Origin: DATFVJ01 sp963826515
Lineage (GTDB): Bacteria > Actinomycetota > Actinomycetes > Streptosporangiales > Streptosporangiaceae
NCBI GenBank assembly: GCA_963826515.1
Contig: CAWGXI010000016.1
Coordinates: 310,001-374,000 of the forward strand
Length of the DNA stretch: 64,000 bases
Direction: 5' to 3'
Below the pieces are notes generated by a model. It did not search any database, was not told the DNA's origin, and saw nothing but the letters and a program-made list of their open reading frames with translations. The position numbers and the translations under genes are program-made. Below, in pieces: positions 54,066-62,705 of the stretch. How positions within the stretch are numbered: the first letter of the stretch is position 1; each line of letters opens with the position of its first letter.

Positions 54066-54404
54066 ATGGCCTATCCGAACGACGAATGGCAGCGCAACGG
54101 CGCAACGCTGAGCGACAAGACCGCCCGCCAGGAGTTCGGGCTGACCCAGGATGAGATCTACGACGCGATCGACGCGGGTACGCTGCACTACCGCCAGGCC
54201 GCGATGCACGGGAACCCGTGGCTGAGACTTCTCCGCCGCGAGGTCGAGGCCCTCGCCAGGACATCCCACGGCGACCGGTACGTCAACGAACGGCAAGCCA
54301 GAGCCGAGCTGGCGCGCGTCAACCGCGAGATAAGACGCCTCCGGACCGAGCTGGCCGCGCTCGAGGAGCGGCGATCCAAGCTCAGCTCGGACCTCGGAGA
54401 GTAA
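54066..54404 (+). CDS. HTH-like protein with C-terminal coiled coil
   Basis: A 112-residue protein, MAYPNDEWQRNGATLSDKTARQEFGLTQDEIYDAIDAGTLHYRQAAMHGNPWLRLLRREVEALARTSHG followed by a coiled coil ARAELARVNREIRRLRTELAALEERRSKLSSDLGE. The first part resembles an excisionase/MerR-like winged helix ('...A....GLT..E....I..G.L.......G.P...LLR.EVE.L'). GAGG is seven bases before the ATG. It could be a small DNA-binding regulator or recombination directionality factor; phage/mobile context further right makes this plausible but does not prove it. Confidence 0.75.
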   Translation: MAYPNDEWQRNGATLSDKTARQEFGLTQDEIYDAIDAGTLHYRQAAMHGNPWLRLLRREVEALARTSHGDRYVNERQARAELARVNREIRRLRTELAALEERRSKLSSDLGE

Positions 54405-54491
54405 GCGGCCCGGAGACAGATCGTTAAACCGGCGCGGGCCTTCATAAGCGACACGAGGTCGGTGACGTCGTTGAGCCAACGGGTATCGGGC

Positions 54492-56162
54492 TCATCGGCC
54501 GAGCTTGGCGAGCTTGCGGTTGACTTCGGTGAGGCTGAACGGCTCGGGTTCGTGCGGGTTCTCCTCGGATGGGTACTCGACCGGGGAGTCGCCCTGGTAG
54601 GCCACGCAGACCGGGTGCGACTGGTCTGGGTCGAGCATGAAGGCCTTCTGCGCCGTGATCTCGTGCTGCCAGCTTGCCCCGAAGTCGTACTCGTACCCGA
54701 CCTTGACCCCGGGCCGGCAGGCGTCACGTACCCGGATGCCATCCTCGCCGGCCGCGTCTTCCAGGGCGAAGGACGGGTCGCTGTACGTTCTTCGTCCCAC
54801 CTGGAATGCGTGCAGGTGGTCACCGTCCCAGCCGAACAGGAACTGGATCACCTGGTGCAGGTCGCCGAGGGTGGCGATGACGGGCAACCGCACGCTGCGC
54901 CAGATCGCCGGTTTCACGCGTTTCAGCGTCACCTTGAGCTGAACCCCCTGGTCGATGCTCCGCGGCACGCCCGACGCGGTGAACCCGGTCAGCGCGCGTG
55001 CCAGTTTCCCGGCCGCAGGATGGCCGGTCGCGCGGACCACGGCCAGACGACCGGCCAGGCCTTCTCCGCGCACGGACTCCCAGACAACGCACAGCGCCTC
55101 GTCGGGACCCTTGCCGTCCAGCGCGGCAGCGGCCGATTCGGTGCCGAGCCACTGAAAGTCCTTCTCGCCCGGTTCCGGCCCCTGGTCCCAGGCGTACACC
55201 GCGTAGCGGGCGTGCGGCCCGACGTGTGGCGCCGCCGTGAACTCGCGCCAGGCCGGGATGGCGCAGGAGCCCAGCATCCCGACGAGGTCAGCTGCCACGC
55301 TGCGCAGCAAGGGCGACATCGACTCTGCGGCTTCCAGGATCTCCCTCAGGTGGTGTTGCTCCAGCCACTCGGACGCGGCCTCCAGCCGCTGCGCGGCGTC
55401 GTCGTAAGCCGCCACCTCCGCGATCAGTCCGGCGGCGGAGACCTCCGGGTCGGCCGCGCCGGGTAGGGCGTCCTCCAGCCGGTGCACCGCCCAGCGGCCC
55501 AGCGAGGTGATCACGGGCCTGTCCGCGTCACCGGTAACGGCCCCGAAGCCAGCCAGCAACGCCACCATCCCGCCGAGGCGGCTTCCGCCCGCTAGCCCGG
55601 CGCGCCGCATCGCCGCGGCTGGCAGCAGGTCCAGATCGTAGATGCCACAAAGATCATCGGATTCTTCCAGCACCGCCTGCCATAGCTCTTTGCCCGCCGG
55701 CACCTCCTCGTCTTCCAGCACCGTGAGCAGCGCCAGCGCGAACACCAGCAGTCCAGTGAAGCCGTCCTCCTGCCGGGGATCGGCCAGCGCCCTGCAAACC
55801 GCGCGCAGTCCCGCGAACCACGCATCGAGCAATGCGGCATCGCCGGGCGGCCAGCCTTCCAGCGCAGGCCCGCTGGTGACCGTCCCGTCGCTGCTCCGCA
55901 GCAGGCCCGTCGCGATTGCCGCGGACCAGGGCCGGTGCAGCTCCGGTACATCGGCGGCCGTCCGCGTATCCGGCGGCACCCGCACCCCGATCGCAGCGCC
56001 GGCGGCCGGCAGATCCGCCTTACCCAGCACCTGCGCGGACGTCACCGGCCTTTTCCCTGTCCCCACCCAGCGGGCCAGCGTGACCGCGCGCGCAAGGACG
56101 GCGCACTCGCGTGCCAGGCGGGCCGCGTCGTGAAGATCATCTCCTGAAGATGCCCTGTCCAC
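54492..56162 (-). CDS. Large protein with C-terminal plasmid pRiA4b ORF-3-like domain
   Basis: A 556-residue soluble protein. The N-terminal ~370 residues are alpha-helical with no named domain (LARWVGTGKRPVTSAQVLGKADLPAAGAAIGVRVPPDTRTAADVPELHRPWSAAIATGLLR suggests a winged-helix repeat often seen in proteins of this kind). The C-terminal ~180 residues are the PRiA4/IS1096 ORF3 domain: VQLKVTLKRVKPAIWRSVRLPVIATLGDLHQVIQFLFGWDGDHLHAFQVGRRTYSDP, then KVGYEYDFGASWQHEITAQKAF. The family occurs on plasmids and next to IS elements; its biochemical role is unknown. It is divergent from a related-looking helical gene at 56239. Confidence 0.85.
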   Translation of the reverse strand: MDRASSGDDLHDAARLARECAVLARAVTLARWVGTGKRPVTSAQVLGKADLPAAGAAIGVRVPPDTRTAADVPELHRPWSAAIATGLLRSSDGTVTSGPALEGWPPGDAALLDAWFAGLRAVCRALADPRQEDGFTGLLVFALALLTVLEDEEVPAGKELWQAVLEESDDLCGIYDLDLLPAAAMRRAGLAGGSRLGGMVALLAGFGAVTGDADRPVITSLGRWAVHRLEDALPGAADPEVSAAGLIAEVAAYDDAAQRLEAASEWLEQHHLREILEAAESMSPLLRSVAADLVGMLGSCAIPAWREFTAAPHVGPHARYAVYAWDQGPEPGEKDFQWLGTESAAAALDGKGPDEALCVVWESVRGEGLAGRLAVVRATGHPAAGKLARALTGFTASGVPRSIDQGVQLKVTLKRVKPAIWRSVRLPVIATLGDLHQVIQFLFGWDGDHLHAFQVGRRTYSDPSFALEDAAGEDGIRVRDACRPGVKVGYEYDFGASWQHEITAQKAFMLDPDQSHPVCVAYQGDSPVEYPSEENPHEPEPFSLTEVNRKLAKLGR

Positions 56163-56238
56163 CCAGCGACACTATCTGCTCGCGCTAGGGTGGCTGCTGG
56201 CACTGTTGACTCGCGATCGTGCTTCCCGAGAGGCAGAG

Positions 56239-57575
56239 ATGAGCCGTCTGGCCTTCCCCGCGATCATCCCCGTACGGAAAGCGGCCAAAGAAGAACTCGC
56301 CGCCGCGGCGCGGGCGTCCTTACCGCTGCAGGCAGGGCGACGGCTGGCCGGCTGGTTCGGGGATGACCCCGTGGACGCGCAGTCCGGCTGGCGTTCGGCA
56401 CCCGCACAGCGGGAAGCGGCCGTAACGCTGGGCCTGCTCGCGCGCGGCGATGCGATAACCGGCGAGACGACCAGCCGGCTGCACTGGATCTACGAGGTCG
56501 CCTACCACGCCGGATACCTGCACACGAGCGAAGACCACGAGCTGATACACCGGGCCGGAACGCTCCGCGACACCGCGGAACGCACAGACACGGAGATCAT
56601 TGCCGACTGGTGCCGTGCGCTCGATGCCCTGTTCGCGCACGGCGTGCAGGACGCGCTGCCCCCGGGAGCCGATCCGGCACCGCTGGACTTCGCCGGCATC
56701 GGCAACTCCCGATCCTCAAGCTTCTCCAACAGCACGGTACCGCAACCGCGGAGATTCTCTCGGCAGAAATCGGCGAGGGGGCCACCGCAGGGATGACGCC
56801 CTCCTCCGGCCGGCGGCGGTGGTCGGCGTGGACGGCCAGGTACGGTGACCCCACTGCGGCGTTCCTGCGGCTGGCCGCCGAGTTCGGCGTGATCACCGTC
56901 GACGGCCCCGCCGTCTCGCTCACCCCGCTGGGCGCGTGGGCGGCCATCCACCACGTGGGAGCAAAGGTAGAGGTGCTGCCGGCGTCCACGGCACTGACGC
57001 CGAACCAGCTCATCATCTGCCGGCTAGGCATGTCAGGCGAAGTGTTCGAGCAGGAACTGCACACCTGGCTCGCGGCACGGGAACCGGCCCGGGCGGTGAC
57101 CGCGCTGCTGGAAGCGGCGGCAGAACAGGACGCCGCGTACCTGACGGCCGGCGTCCAGATCGCCGCTGCCATTGAGGGGGACACCGAGGCCGCCTGGCTG
57201 TCGGCGATGTCGCTGCCCGCAATCCGGCCCTACGCCGTCACGGAACTGAACCGGCGGGCCGGGCGCGACGCACAGCACGACCCGCTGCCCGGCCTCGAGC
57301 CATTCGAATGCGACGCCGTGGTCATGGCATCACAGGCCATCGTGGCCGACTATGCGACCAGCGGTTCTGAAGGCGTGGCCGCGGCGGTCCGGCAGGCCGC
57401 CGCGCCGGGTTCGGAGACAGTTCTCTTCGAGCAGATGTGGCGCTCCCGCCACCTCATCACCGCGCAGACGCTGATGACAGCCGGGAAGCTGCATCCGGAC
57501 AAAAAGATCGCGAAAGCCGCACGGGCGGCCTCGATGAAGGCGGCCTCGGTCAAGAACTCCCCGAGGGGCGGCTGA
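56239..57575 (+). pseudogene. Helical protein related to the neighbour's N-terminal region, one frameshift
   Basis: Frame one from ATG 56239: MSRLAFPAIIPVRKAAKEELAAAARASLPLQAGRRLAGWFG, then LHWIYEVAYHAGYLHTSEDHELIHRAGTLRDTAERTDTEIIADWCRALDALFAHGVQDALPPGADPAPLDFAGIGN. At about 56705 a one-base shift moves the sequence to LPILKLLQQHGTATAEILSAEIGEGATAGM and on to the end (TPLGAWAAIHHVGAKVEVLPASTALT; LEPFECDAVVMASQAIVADYATSG). The two frames join smoothly, so only one base is missing or extra. It resembles the helical region ('TPLGRWA') of the divergent protein. A sequencing error is a real alternative to decay. Confidence 0.7.
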
Positions 57576-58019
57576 CGGGCAGCGCCAAGGGTGTGCTGCA
57601 CGGCCGGTCTTTCGCGCTGGCCCGCCAGGAGGTCTGGGCGTTCCTCTTCGTCCACGACATGATCGCCCCCATCACCGTCATGCGTCCGGGTCCATTTGGC
57701 AAGTCGTGCCACCAGTTGCAGAGCTGGTCATGCCGCATGCGGTGCAGCTCGTTCTCCGGCGCGCATGATCGGTGCGCAGCCGCTCCATGCGAGCCTGCCA
57801 GCGCGCGGTAGCCTCAGTGCGCCACGCGCCGATCGCGGCGATGACGGATGCGACCGCCGCAACAGCGCCACCGATAGCGCCGGTCCAGGCCAGCGTGTCG
57901 CTTATCGCGCTTCCGCTTCGTCGTCGGCTGGCCGAGGCATGAGGGCTGTTCCGAGGTCCGCGGCCCGCGTAGCCGTGGCAAGGCGGACGGTCTTGCCGTC
58001 AGCGGCCGCCTGCTCCAGC
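57576..58019 (-). other. Fragments of small proteins next to the VapBC-like pair
   Basis: Minus-strand frames include LLEQAAADGKTVRLATATRAADLGTALMPRPADDEAEAR (ends with TAA near 57900) and, in another phase, SDTLAWTGAIGGAVAAVASVIAAIGAWRTEATARWQARMERLR, a short membrane helix with a charged tail. Neither has a clear start. They look like remnants of one or two small genes in a decaying accessory region. Confidence 0.35.
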
Positions 58020-58304
58020 AGGCTGAGGCGTAGGTGGTCAGCAACTCGGCCACGCGGCGGTAGTCATGGGGCGTGGCCTCGATGACCCGCAACTCGTCTT
58101 CGGCGATCGCAGCGCAGAACTCCGCGGCCAGGCCAGGACGTCCGCGACGCTGCGAGTCGGCGAGCAGATGGCAGACCTCGGTGACCGCCAGCGACGGGAC
58201 GACCAGGCGGACCAGTTCTCCTGCAGGAACTCGGCGCAGCGGCCGTGGTCGCGGCCAGCGACGTTAAACGCAGCGACCAGCGGCCCCGTATCGCACAAGA
58301 TCAC
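58020..58304 (-). pseudogene. VapC-type PIN toxin, frameshifted and truncated
   Basis: GTG 58304 opens MILCDTGPLVAAFNVAGRDHGRCAEFLQEN, a PIN-domain start with the first catalytic Asp. After a frameshift near 58215 the neighbouring frame reads LVRLVVPSLAVTEVCHLLADSQRRGRPGLAAEFCAAIAEDELRVIEATPHDYRRVAELLTTYA with the conserved Glu in VTEV. The last third with the remaining acidic residues ('LGFVDA', 'T.D') is missing. The start overlaps the antitoxin stop by four bases (GTGA). Not an active ribonuclease in this state. Confidence 0.8.
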
Positions 58305-58480
58305 GCTGACGCAGCCCCGCCGACCTCCTCACGATCGGCGTAGGTCAGGTACTTGCCGTGATCGCGGCCCAGGTCCGCCGGGCCCCGCAGGGAACCGATC
58401 AGCGCGGACAGGTGCCTTGGCATGGCGGGACGCTTCTCGGGCTCAGCCGTTTCGTCACCCCGGGCGCTGTCCTTGGTCAT
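58301..58480 (-). CDS. Small antitoxin-like partner of the PIN gene
   Basis: A 59-residue protein, MTKDSARGDETAEPEKRPAMPRHLSALIGSLRGPADLGRDHGKYLTYADREEVGGAASA. Its stop overlaps the PIN-toxin start, the usual antitoxin-toxin arrangement. The middle (ALIGSLRGPADLGRDHGKYLTYADREE) fits the toxin-binding tail of short VapB-like antitoxins. A DNA-binding motif is not obvious. Since the toxin is broken, the antitoxin is probably a relic. Confidence 0.6.
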   Translation of the reverse strand: MTKDSARGDETAEPEKRPAMPRHLSALIGSLRGPADLGRDHGKYLTYADREEVGGAASA

Positions 58481-58688
58481 ACCCGCAGTGTAGAGCCCGG
58501 CCGCAGCCGACGTCCTGTCGTGGCCATAGCCGCCTGTTCCCTGCCGCACGGCCGACGGAGAGTCCGCTATACGGCCCGGCCACGCCGTCGGCGAAGCGCG
58601 TGACCCCAACGGCCGACCGGGCCACGGTCCAAGTTCCTGCCGCGATAGGGAGGGGTACAGAGAGGGCCGCTGGCCGGGCCAGGTCGAA

Positions 58689-60424
58689 GTGTCCATTCAG
58701 GGGTGATGTCAGGCCGCGACGGGTACCACCGGCAGCCAGGGGTTGCCGAGTAGGGCGGCGTGGATAGCGTCGATTGCGCGTACGCCGTTGTTGCGTGCGG
58801 TGGTGAGGTAGGAGCGGACACGGCAGTAGCCGGCGAGCGTGGTGGTGGTGTGCCAGTATCCGGAGACGGCCTGATGTCGCTTCGGGGCTCTTAATGCCTG
58901 CTCCGAGGCGTTATTCGTCCAGGGGATCTTGAAGTGGCGGGTGAATAGCCAGACTTGCTCGGCCTTGTCGTGCAGCCGTTTGGCCAGGTTGTAGCCGGGG
59001 TGGTTGCCTTTGGCCCAGTCGCGGTGCCGGTTGGTGATCATCCCCCAGTGCACCGCGTCGTCGTAACGTTTCCGCAGCTCATCGAGTAGGTGCGGGTCGA
59101 GAGCGGCGAAGTTGCGGGCTTTCGCCTGCTCGACCGCGGCGTTGGCCTCACCGAGCACCTGGCGGACCTGCGCGGCCCAGCCCTGCTGGTCTTTGTGCAG
59201 GTCGAGCACGCCTTGCAGGTGACGGAACAGGTGCTGGACGCATTGCTGCACGCCGGCCAGTTGCGCGTCGAACTGGTGCCAGGCGACGTAATCGTCTCTC
59301 ACCAGGTAGCCGGCGTAGCCGTCCAGCACGCCCAGATCCTTGATCGCCGTCTTGGACCGGGAACCGATCGCCCCGAGCCATACCAGCCGCGCGTCCGGGG
59401 TGCGCAATGTGACCACATGCGGGGCGCCCGGCACTACCTCGCCCTGCTGGCCGGTGTCCGGATACACGATGTTGACCGGGGTTTCATCGCCGCACATCAC
59501 CGGTTCGGCGCGCAGCGCGGTCTTCATCGCCGCATCAAACCCGGCCGCTTGCAGCCGCTGAGCGAACCGTTCCAGGGCGCGGGCTGCGAACCCGCTGGAG
59601 ACCGGCACGCCCAGCAGCGCTTGGATCACCGTGGCGGTCCGCTCCACCGGCACGTTGCCCTCGTTGGCCAGCAGCACCGCGGCGGCGTTCAGGTTCGGGC
59701 CGTACACCACCGCGCCGGCCTGCCCGAACGGCACCGCCGCGGTCGTCGTCTTGCGGCAGCAGCCGCACCGGCGGCGCGGCAGGATCCAGTGGACCTTCTC
59801 CAGCTCGATCGGCGGGATGTCCCAGATCTGCGTCCAGCTGCTGCCCGCACCATCGGCGGCGCCGGTCAGCTCCGCACCGCACCCTGAGCACCCGGCCGGC
59901 GGATCGGCCTGCCCGGTCCGGCCGGGGTCACGGGCCGGCTCCAGCCCTGACCCCCGGTGGCCTGGCTGCCCGCCCGGTGCGCGGTCTTTGGACCGCACCC
60001 GCTGCGAGGACGCCTTCTTCCGCTTGGCCTTGGCCTCGATCGAATCCTTCGATGGCGGGATCGAGGAGTTCGTCGAATCCTTTGCGATCTGTGCCCGCAG
60101 CTTGGCCAGCCCGGCCTCTAACGCCGCGATTCGCTCATCAACGCGTTCATCACGGGCGGCCAGCTCAGCGGCCAACTCCAGCTTCTGTGCCGCGACCGCT
60201 GCCTTCAACGCGCCGATTTCGGCGTCCTTGGCCTCCACCACCTGCCGCAACCGCGCATTGGCAGCCCAAAGCCGCTCCTCGATCGGCGTACTCGGCGGCG
60301 TATCGGACACAACTGACCATGATCACCACAACGTCGGCAACGTCAAGCACCTCCGGCCCCGGCGTGTCGCGCCGCCTCATCCGGCGCCTCATCCACGCAC
60401 GTCAACAGCACCCGTGATGGACAC
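58689..60424 (-). mobile_element. IS66-type insertion sequence, complete, with 8-bp target duplication
   Basis: The element is 1736 bp. Both ends start GTGTCCAT and continue as imperfect inverted repeats (left ...CAGGGGTGATGT, right ...CACGGGTGCTGT). It is flanked by a perfect 8-bp direct repeat aggtcgaa (58681-58688 and 60425-60432), the duplication size of the IS66 family. It carries one gene, the transposase, without the TnpA/TnpB accessory genes. Identical target copies and an intact gene indicate recent insertion, into the decayed integrase. Confidence 0.92.
58709..60310 (-). CDS. IS66 family transposase
   Basis: A 533-residue DDE transposase. It has an N-terminal leucine-zipper-like helix (ANARLRQVVEAKDAEIGALKAAVAAQKLELAAELAARDERVDERIAALEAGLAKLRAQ), the IS66 motif SSIPPSKDSIEAKAKRK and GGQPGHRGSGLE, a zinc-binding segment (CSGCGAELTG; RRRCGCCRKTT), the catalytic core with Asp in MCGDETPVNI and Asp in YLVRDDYVAWHQF, and the Glu end motif IPWTNNASEQALRAPKRHQAVSGYWHTT. 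Length is typical. It starts 114 bases inside the right end of the element. It appears intact and potentially active. Confidence 0.96.
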   Translation of the reverse strand: MSDTPPSTPIEERLWAANARLRQVVEAKDAEIGALKAAVAAQKLELAAELAARDERVDERIAALEAGLAKLRAQIAKDSTNSSIPPSKDSIEAKAKRKKASSQRVRSKDRAPGGQPGHRGSGLEPARDPGRTGQADPPAGCSGCGAELTGAADGAGSSWTQIWDIPPIELEKVHWILPRRRCGCCRKTTTAAVPFGQAGAVVYGPNLNAAAVLLANEGNVPVERTATVIQALLGVPVSSGFAARALERFAQRLQAAGFDAAMKTALRAEPVMCGDETPVNIVYPDTGQQGEVVPGAPHVVTLRTPDARLVWLGAIGSRSKTAIKDLGVLDGYAGYLVRDDYVAWHQFDAQLAGVQQCVQHLFRHLQGVLDLHKDQQGWAAQVRQVLGEANAAVEQAKARNFAALDPHLLDELRKRYDDAVHWGMITNRHRDWAKGNHPGYNLAKRLHDKAEQVWLFTRHFKIPWTNNASEQALRAPKRHQAVSGYWHTTTTLAGYCRVRSYLTTARNNGVRAIDAIHAALLGNPWLPVVPVAA

Positions 60425-60432
60425 AGGTCGAA

Positions 60433-61362
60433 GTCCCTCATCACCAGGGCTCTGGCTGACAGTTACCGCGCGGAGCTGGTCCGCGCGGCCCGTAAAGGGC
60501 TGGAGTTCGGCCCGCAACCGGCGAGCCGGTGCTGTGGACTGAGCCGGAACCGGTGACCGTGAGCTGGTACCAGCATGCGGCAGCCTATGCGGCGATGAAG
60601 TGGCCGCCCGGGCTGCCATTCGCGAGCCGGCGTGGCCGAAGCGCTCGCCACTGTCACCCCCGCCCTGACTCGCGCCGCTCGAGCGCTGCGCACGGCCCTG
60701 TACCAGCACGCATTCAACCCCGCGCGGCCGCCGTCGCCCGGCAGGGCCCGCGTGGCCAGCGCATGGCCGCATTCTTCGGCCGCATGTGCTACGCGGCGCT
60801 GCGTCCCGAGAAGGCCGTCGACCTGCGGCGCGACAATCTCATCAGCCTGCCCGAGCACGGGTGGGGCGAGATGATCGTGACCAACTCCGAGCCCCGCAGC
60901 GGCACCCGGTCGACCGACGACGGCATGGCCCGCCAGCGCCGCGAACTCAAACATCGCGCTCCCGGCGAGATCCGCGCTGTGCCTATCCACCCCGGCCTCG
61001 TAGCCCTTCTCAGCAAGCATCTCGGCCACCACCAACAGTGGCCCAGGAGGGCGGGTCTTCACCGGCCCCGCGGCGGCATCTTCAACGACAGGGCTTGCCT
61101 CGGCATTTTCCACAAGTCCCGCGCCGATGCGTTCGCCCCGGCCGAGGCCGCGTCGCTGCTGGCCCGCCGTCCCTACGATCTGTGGCACGCGGCCGTGTCA
61201 ACCTGGCTCAACGCCGGGGTACCCGCGCCCCAGGTCGCGGAATGGGCAGGCCACAGTGTGGGCGTGCTGGTGCGGGTCTACGCCAAGTGCATAACTGGAC
61301 AGCACGAAGAGGCCAAGCGGCGCATCGAGGACGCGACCAGTCCAACGGGAACCACGCCATGA
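60433..61362 (+). pseudogene. Tyrosine site-specific integrase, decayed and split by the IS
   Basis: Frames read SKSLITRALADSYRAELVRAARKGLEFG directly after the IS, then VLWTEPEPVTVSWYQHAAAYAAMKW, ATVTPALTRAAR and RTALYQHAFN in shifting frames, and finally a long frame with MAAFFGRMCYAALRPEKAVDLRRDNL (box I Arg), GEIRAVPIHPGLVALLSKHL, RRPYDLWHAAVSTWLNAGVPAPQVAEWAGHSVGVLVRVYAKCI (box II and the tyrosine). In box II the conserved Arg of 'DLRH' is Trp (DLWH), which should abolish strand exchange. The element's N-terminal part lies left of the IS (before 58680) and is not recognisable in detail. The family is the actinobacterial ICE/phage integrase type. Confidence 0.85.
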
Positions 61363-62096
61363 AAATCACCAGCGCGCGCAGCGCCGACTCGCGAACGTGG
61401 GCACGTATTGGGCACGGCGAGCCGCAAACGGTGGTCTCCGGTCGCATGTCTCCGGTCGCATGTCTCCGGTCCCATACGGCCGCACAAGACAAGATGAGCC
61501 CCTGGCCGCGTATCCGCTGGTCAGGAGCCATTTCCGCAGGTGGTGATAGGTGTTGGGTTCGAACCAACGCAGGCTGAGCCGACGGTTTTACAGAACTCTC
61601 CTCCGTATCAAGCGACATAGCTATTACCTGCACAAACACCGCTGGATCAACCTTGCCGTGCCGACACTGTCCGCTAAATGTACGTGGCCGCGGGCTGCCG
61701 CAGCCCATCGCGCGGACAGCCGCGTACAGGCTCCCGAGGAGGGGCCGCCACACTGGCCCGACCCGCAGGCAGCATCGCCCACACACCCAGATCCCCGGTG
61801 GGAATTCGCGAGGGGCACTCGCATCGACCTCACCCCAGGGTAACTATGTATGCGACCTGCGTACCAGGTGACGTAGCCGACCGGGAGACCGCCGTAAACC
61901 TGCCGTGTACTTGTGGTGTACCTGCCGTCCACCCCCGGGGACCATGCTTCGCCGGGCACTGAGCTGCGCTTTCCTCGCAGGAGACTCAGCGCGGCATGCC
62001 CTGATATGTGAGGGCGACACGTGCCGATCCAAGGCTCTCCTACTCGGCCTGCTCGCCACCTAATGGAGTCCGGTTATGGCGGAACCTCCGATCTGG
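61363..62096. other. Intergenic region between integrase and YefM-YoeB
   Basis: It contains three short direct repeats ggtcgcatgtctcc-like at about 61435-61475 and the tRNA-like 3' half at 61541-61600. From 61600 to 62096 nothing recognisable is seen. Confidence 0.5.
61541..61600 (-). other. tRNA-Tyr-like 3' half, probable integrase attachment-site remnant
   Basis: On the minus strand the order is: anticodon-type loop CTGTAAA (61587-61593, anticodon GTA), a tyrosine-tRNA-like variable arm (cggctcagcctg), a perfect T-arm GTTGG-TTCGAAC-CCAAC (61552-61568), acceptor strand ACCTATC, discriminator A, and an encoded CCA (61541-61543). No matching 5' acceptor strand or D-arm is found upstream and the anticodon stem is poor, so this is half a tRNA, as left at an att site by integration into a tRNA 3' end. 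It lies 180 bases past the integrase remnant. Confidence 0.6.
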
Positions 62097-62360
62097 TCAG
62101 TCACTGTAGTGATAACGAGCCTTGAGGATCTTTACCTCTTTGCCGTCGGCCCGGTACACGAGCCGGTGCTCGTCGTCGATGCGGCGAGACCAGTAGCCGG
62201 ACAGATCACCTTTCAGGGGTTCAGGCTTGCCTATCCCGGCGAACGGGTCGCGCTGGATCTCACCGATCAGGCGCGTGATTCTCGTCGCCATCTTCCGGTC
62301 TGCGCCCAGCCAGAACAGGAAGTCTTCCCAGGCGTCGGGGTCGAAGTGGATGCTTCTCAC
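62097..62360 (-). CDS. yoeB: Toxin of the Txe/YoeB family
   Basis: An 87-residue RelE-fold ribosome-dependent mRNA interferase. MRSIHFDPDAWEDFLFWLGADRKMATRITRLIGEIQRDPFAGIGKPEPLKGDLSGYWSRRIDDEHRLVYRADGKEVKILKARYHYSD matches YoeB over its whole length. The catalytic residues correspond to Glu in KPEPLKG, Arg in SRRIDDEHRLVY and the His near the end in ARYHY. It cleaves mRNA at the ribosome and stops translation until neutralised by YefM. Its start overlaps the antitoxin stop by one base. Complete and probably active. Confidence 0.96.
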   Translation of the reverse strand: MRSIHFDPDAWEDFLFWLGADRKMATRITRLIGEIQRDPFAGIGKPEPLKGDLSGYWSRRIDDEHRLVYRADGKEVKILKARYHYSD

Positions 62361-62629
62361 TACTCGCCCGCCAGAGCCTCTACTTCCTCCATGGTCTTGA
62401 CGACGGCACCTTGGCCTGACTTGTCCCGGGCAATGGCTTCCATGAGCCGCCGGGCGTTGGCGGGAGACCGCAGCAGGTAGATAGTCTCCTGCCAGGAGTC
62501 GAAGTCCTCGGCGGACATGAGCACGGCGTCCCCGCCTTTGGAGTTGATCCGCACCGGCACGTGGTCGTCGTTGACCTGCTGAATGAGGGGGAACAGGCGC
62601 GAGCGGGCCTCGCTGGCACTGATAGCCAC
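62360..62629 (-). CDS. yefM: Antitoxin of the Phd/YefM family
   Basis: An 89-residue antitoxin. N-terminal DNA-binding and dimer part MAISASEARSRLFPLIQQVNDDHVPVRINSKGGDAVLMSAEDFDSWQETIYLL follows the YefM pattern exactly; the C-terminal SPANARRLMEAIARDKSGQGAVVKTMEEVEALAGE is the flexible toxin-binding tail. AAGGAG stands just before the ATG. It neutralises YoeB and represses its own operon by binding the palindromic operator upstream (62662-62673). It precedes and overlaps yoeB, the standard order. Confidence 0.96.
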   Translation of the reverse strand: MAISASEARSRLFPLIQQVNDDHVPVRINSKGGDAVLMSAEDFDSWQETIYLLRSPANARRLMEAIARDKSGQGAVVKTMEEVEALAGE

Positions 62630-62639
62630 TCCTTACACT

Positions 62640-62690
62640 TCCCTCCTATATGGTACGGGCTTATTGTACAATATAGGTGCGGGGTTTTGG
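62640..62690 (-). promoter_or_regulatory. yefM-yoeB promoter/operator with TGTACA-core palindrome
   Basis: TATTGTACAATA (62662-62673) is a perfect 12-bp palindrome with the TGTACA core known from the YefM-YoeB operator of E. coli. A second, weaker half-copy (tatatggtacggg) lies on the operon side. The region is strikingly AT-rich for this genome, as expected for the promoter. The operator lies about 35-45 bases from the yefM start. Confidence 0.75.
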
Positions 62691-62705
62691 TACCGATGCA
62701 GTCAA

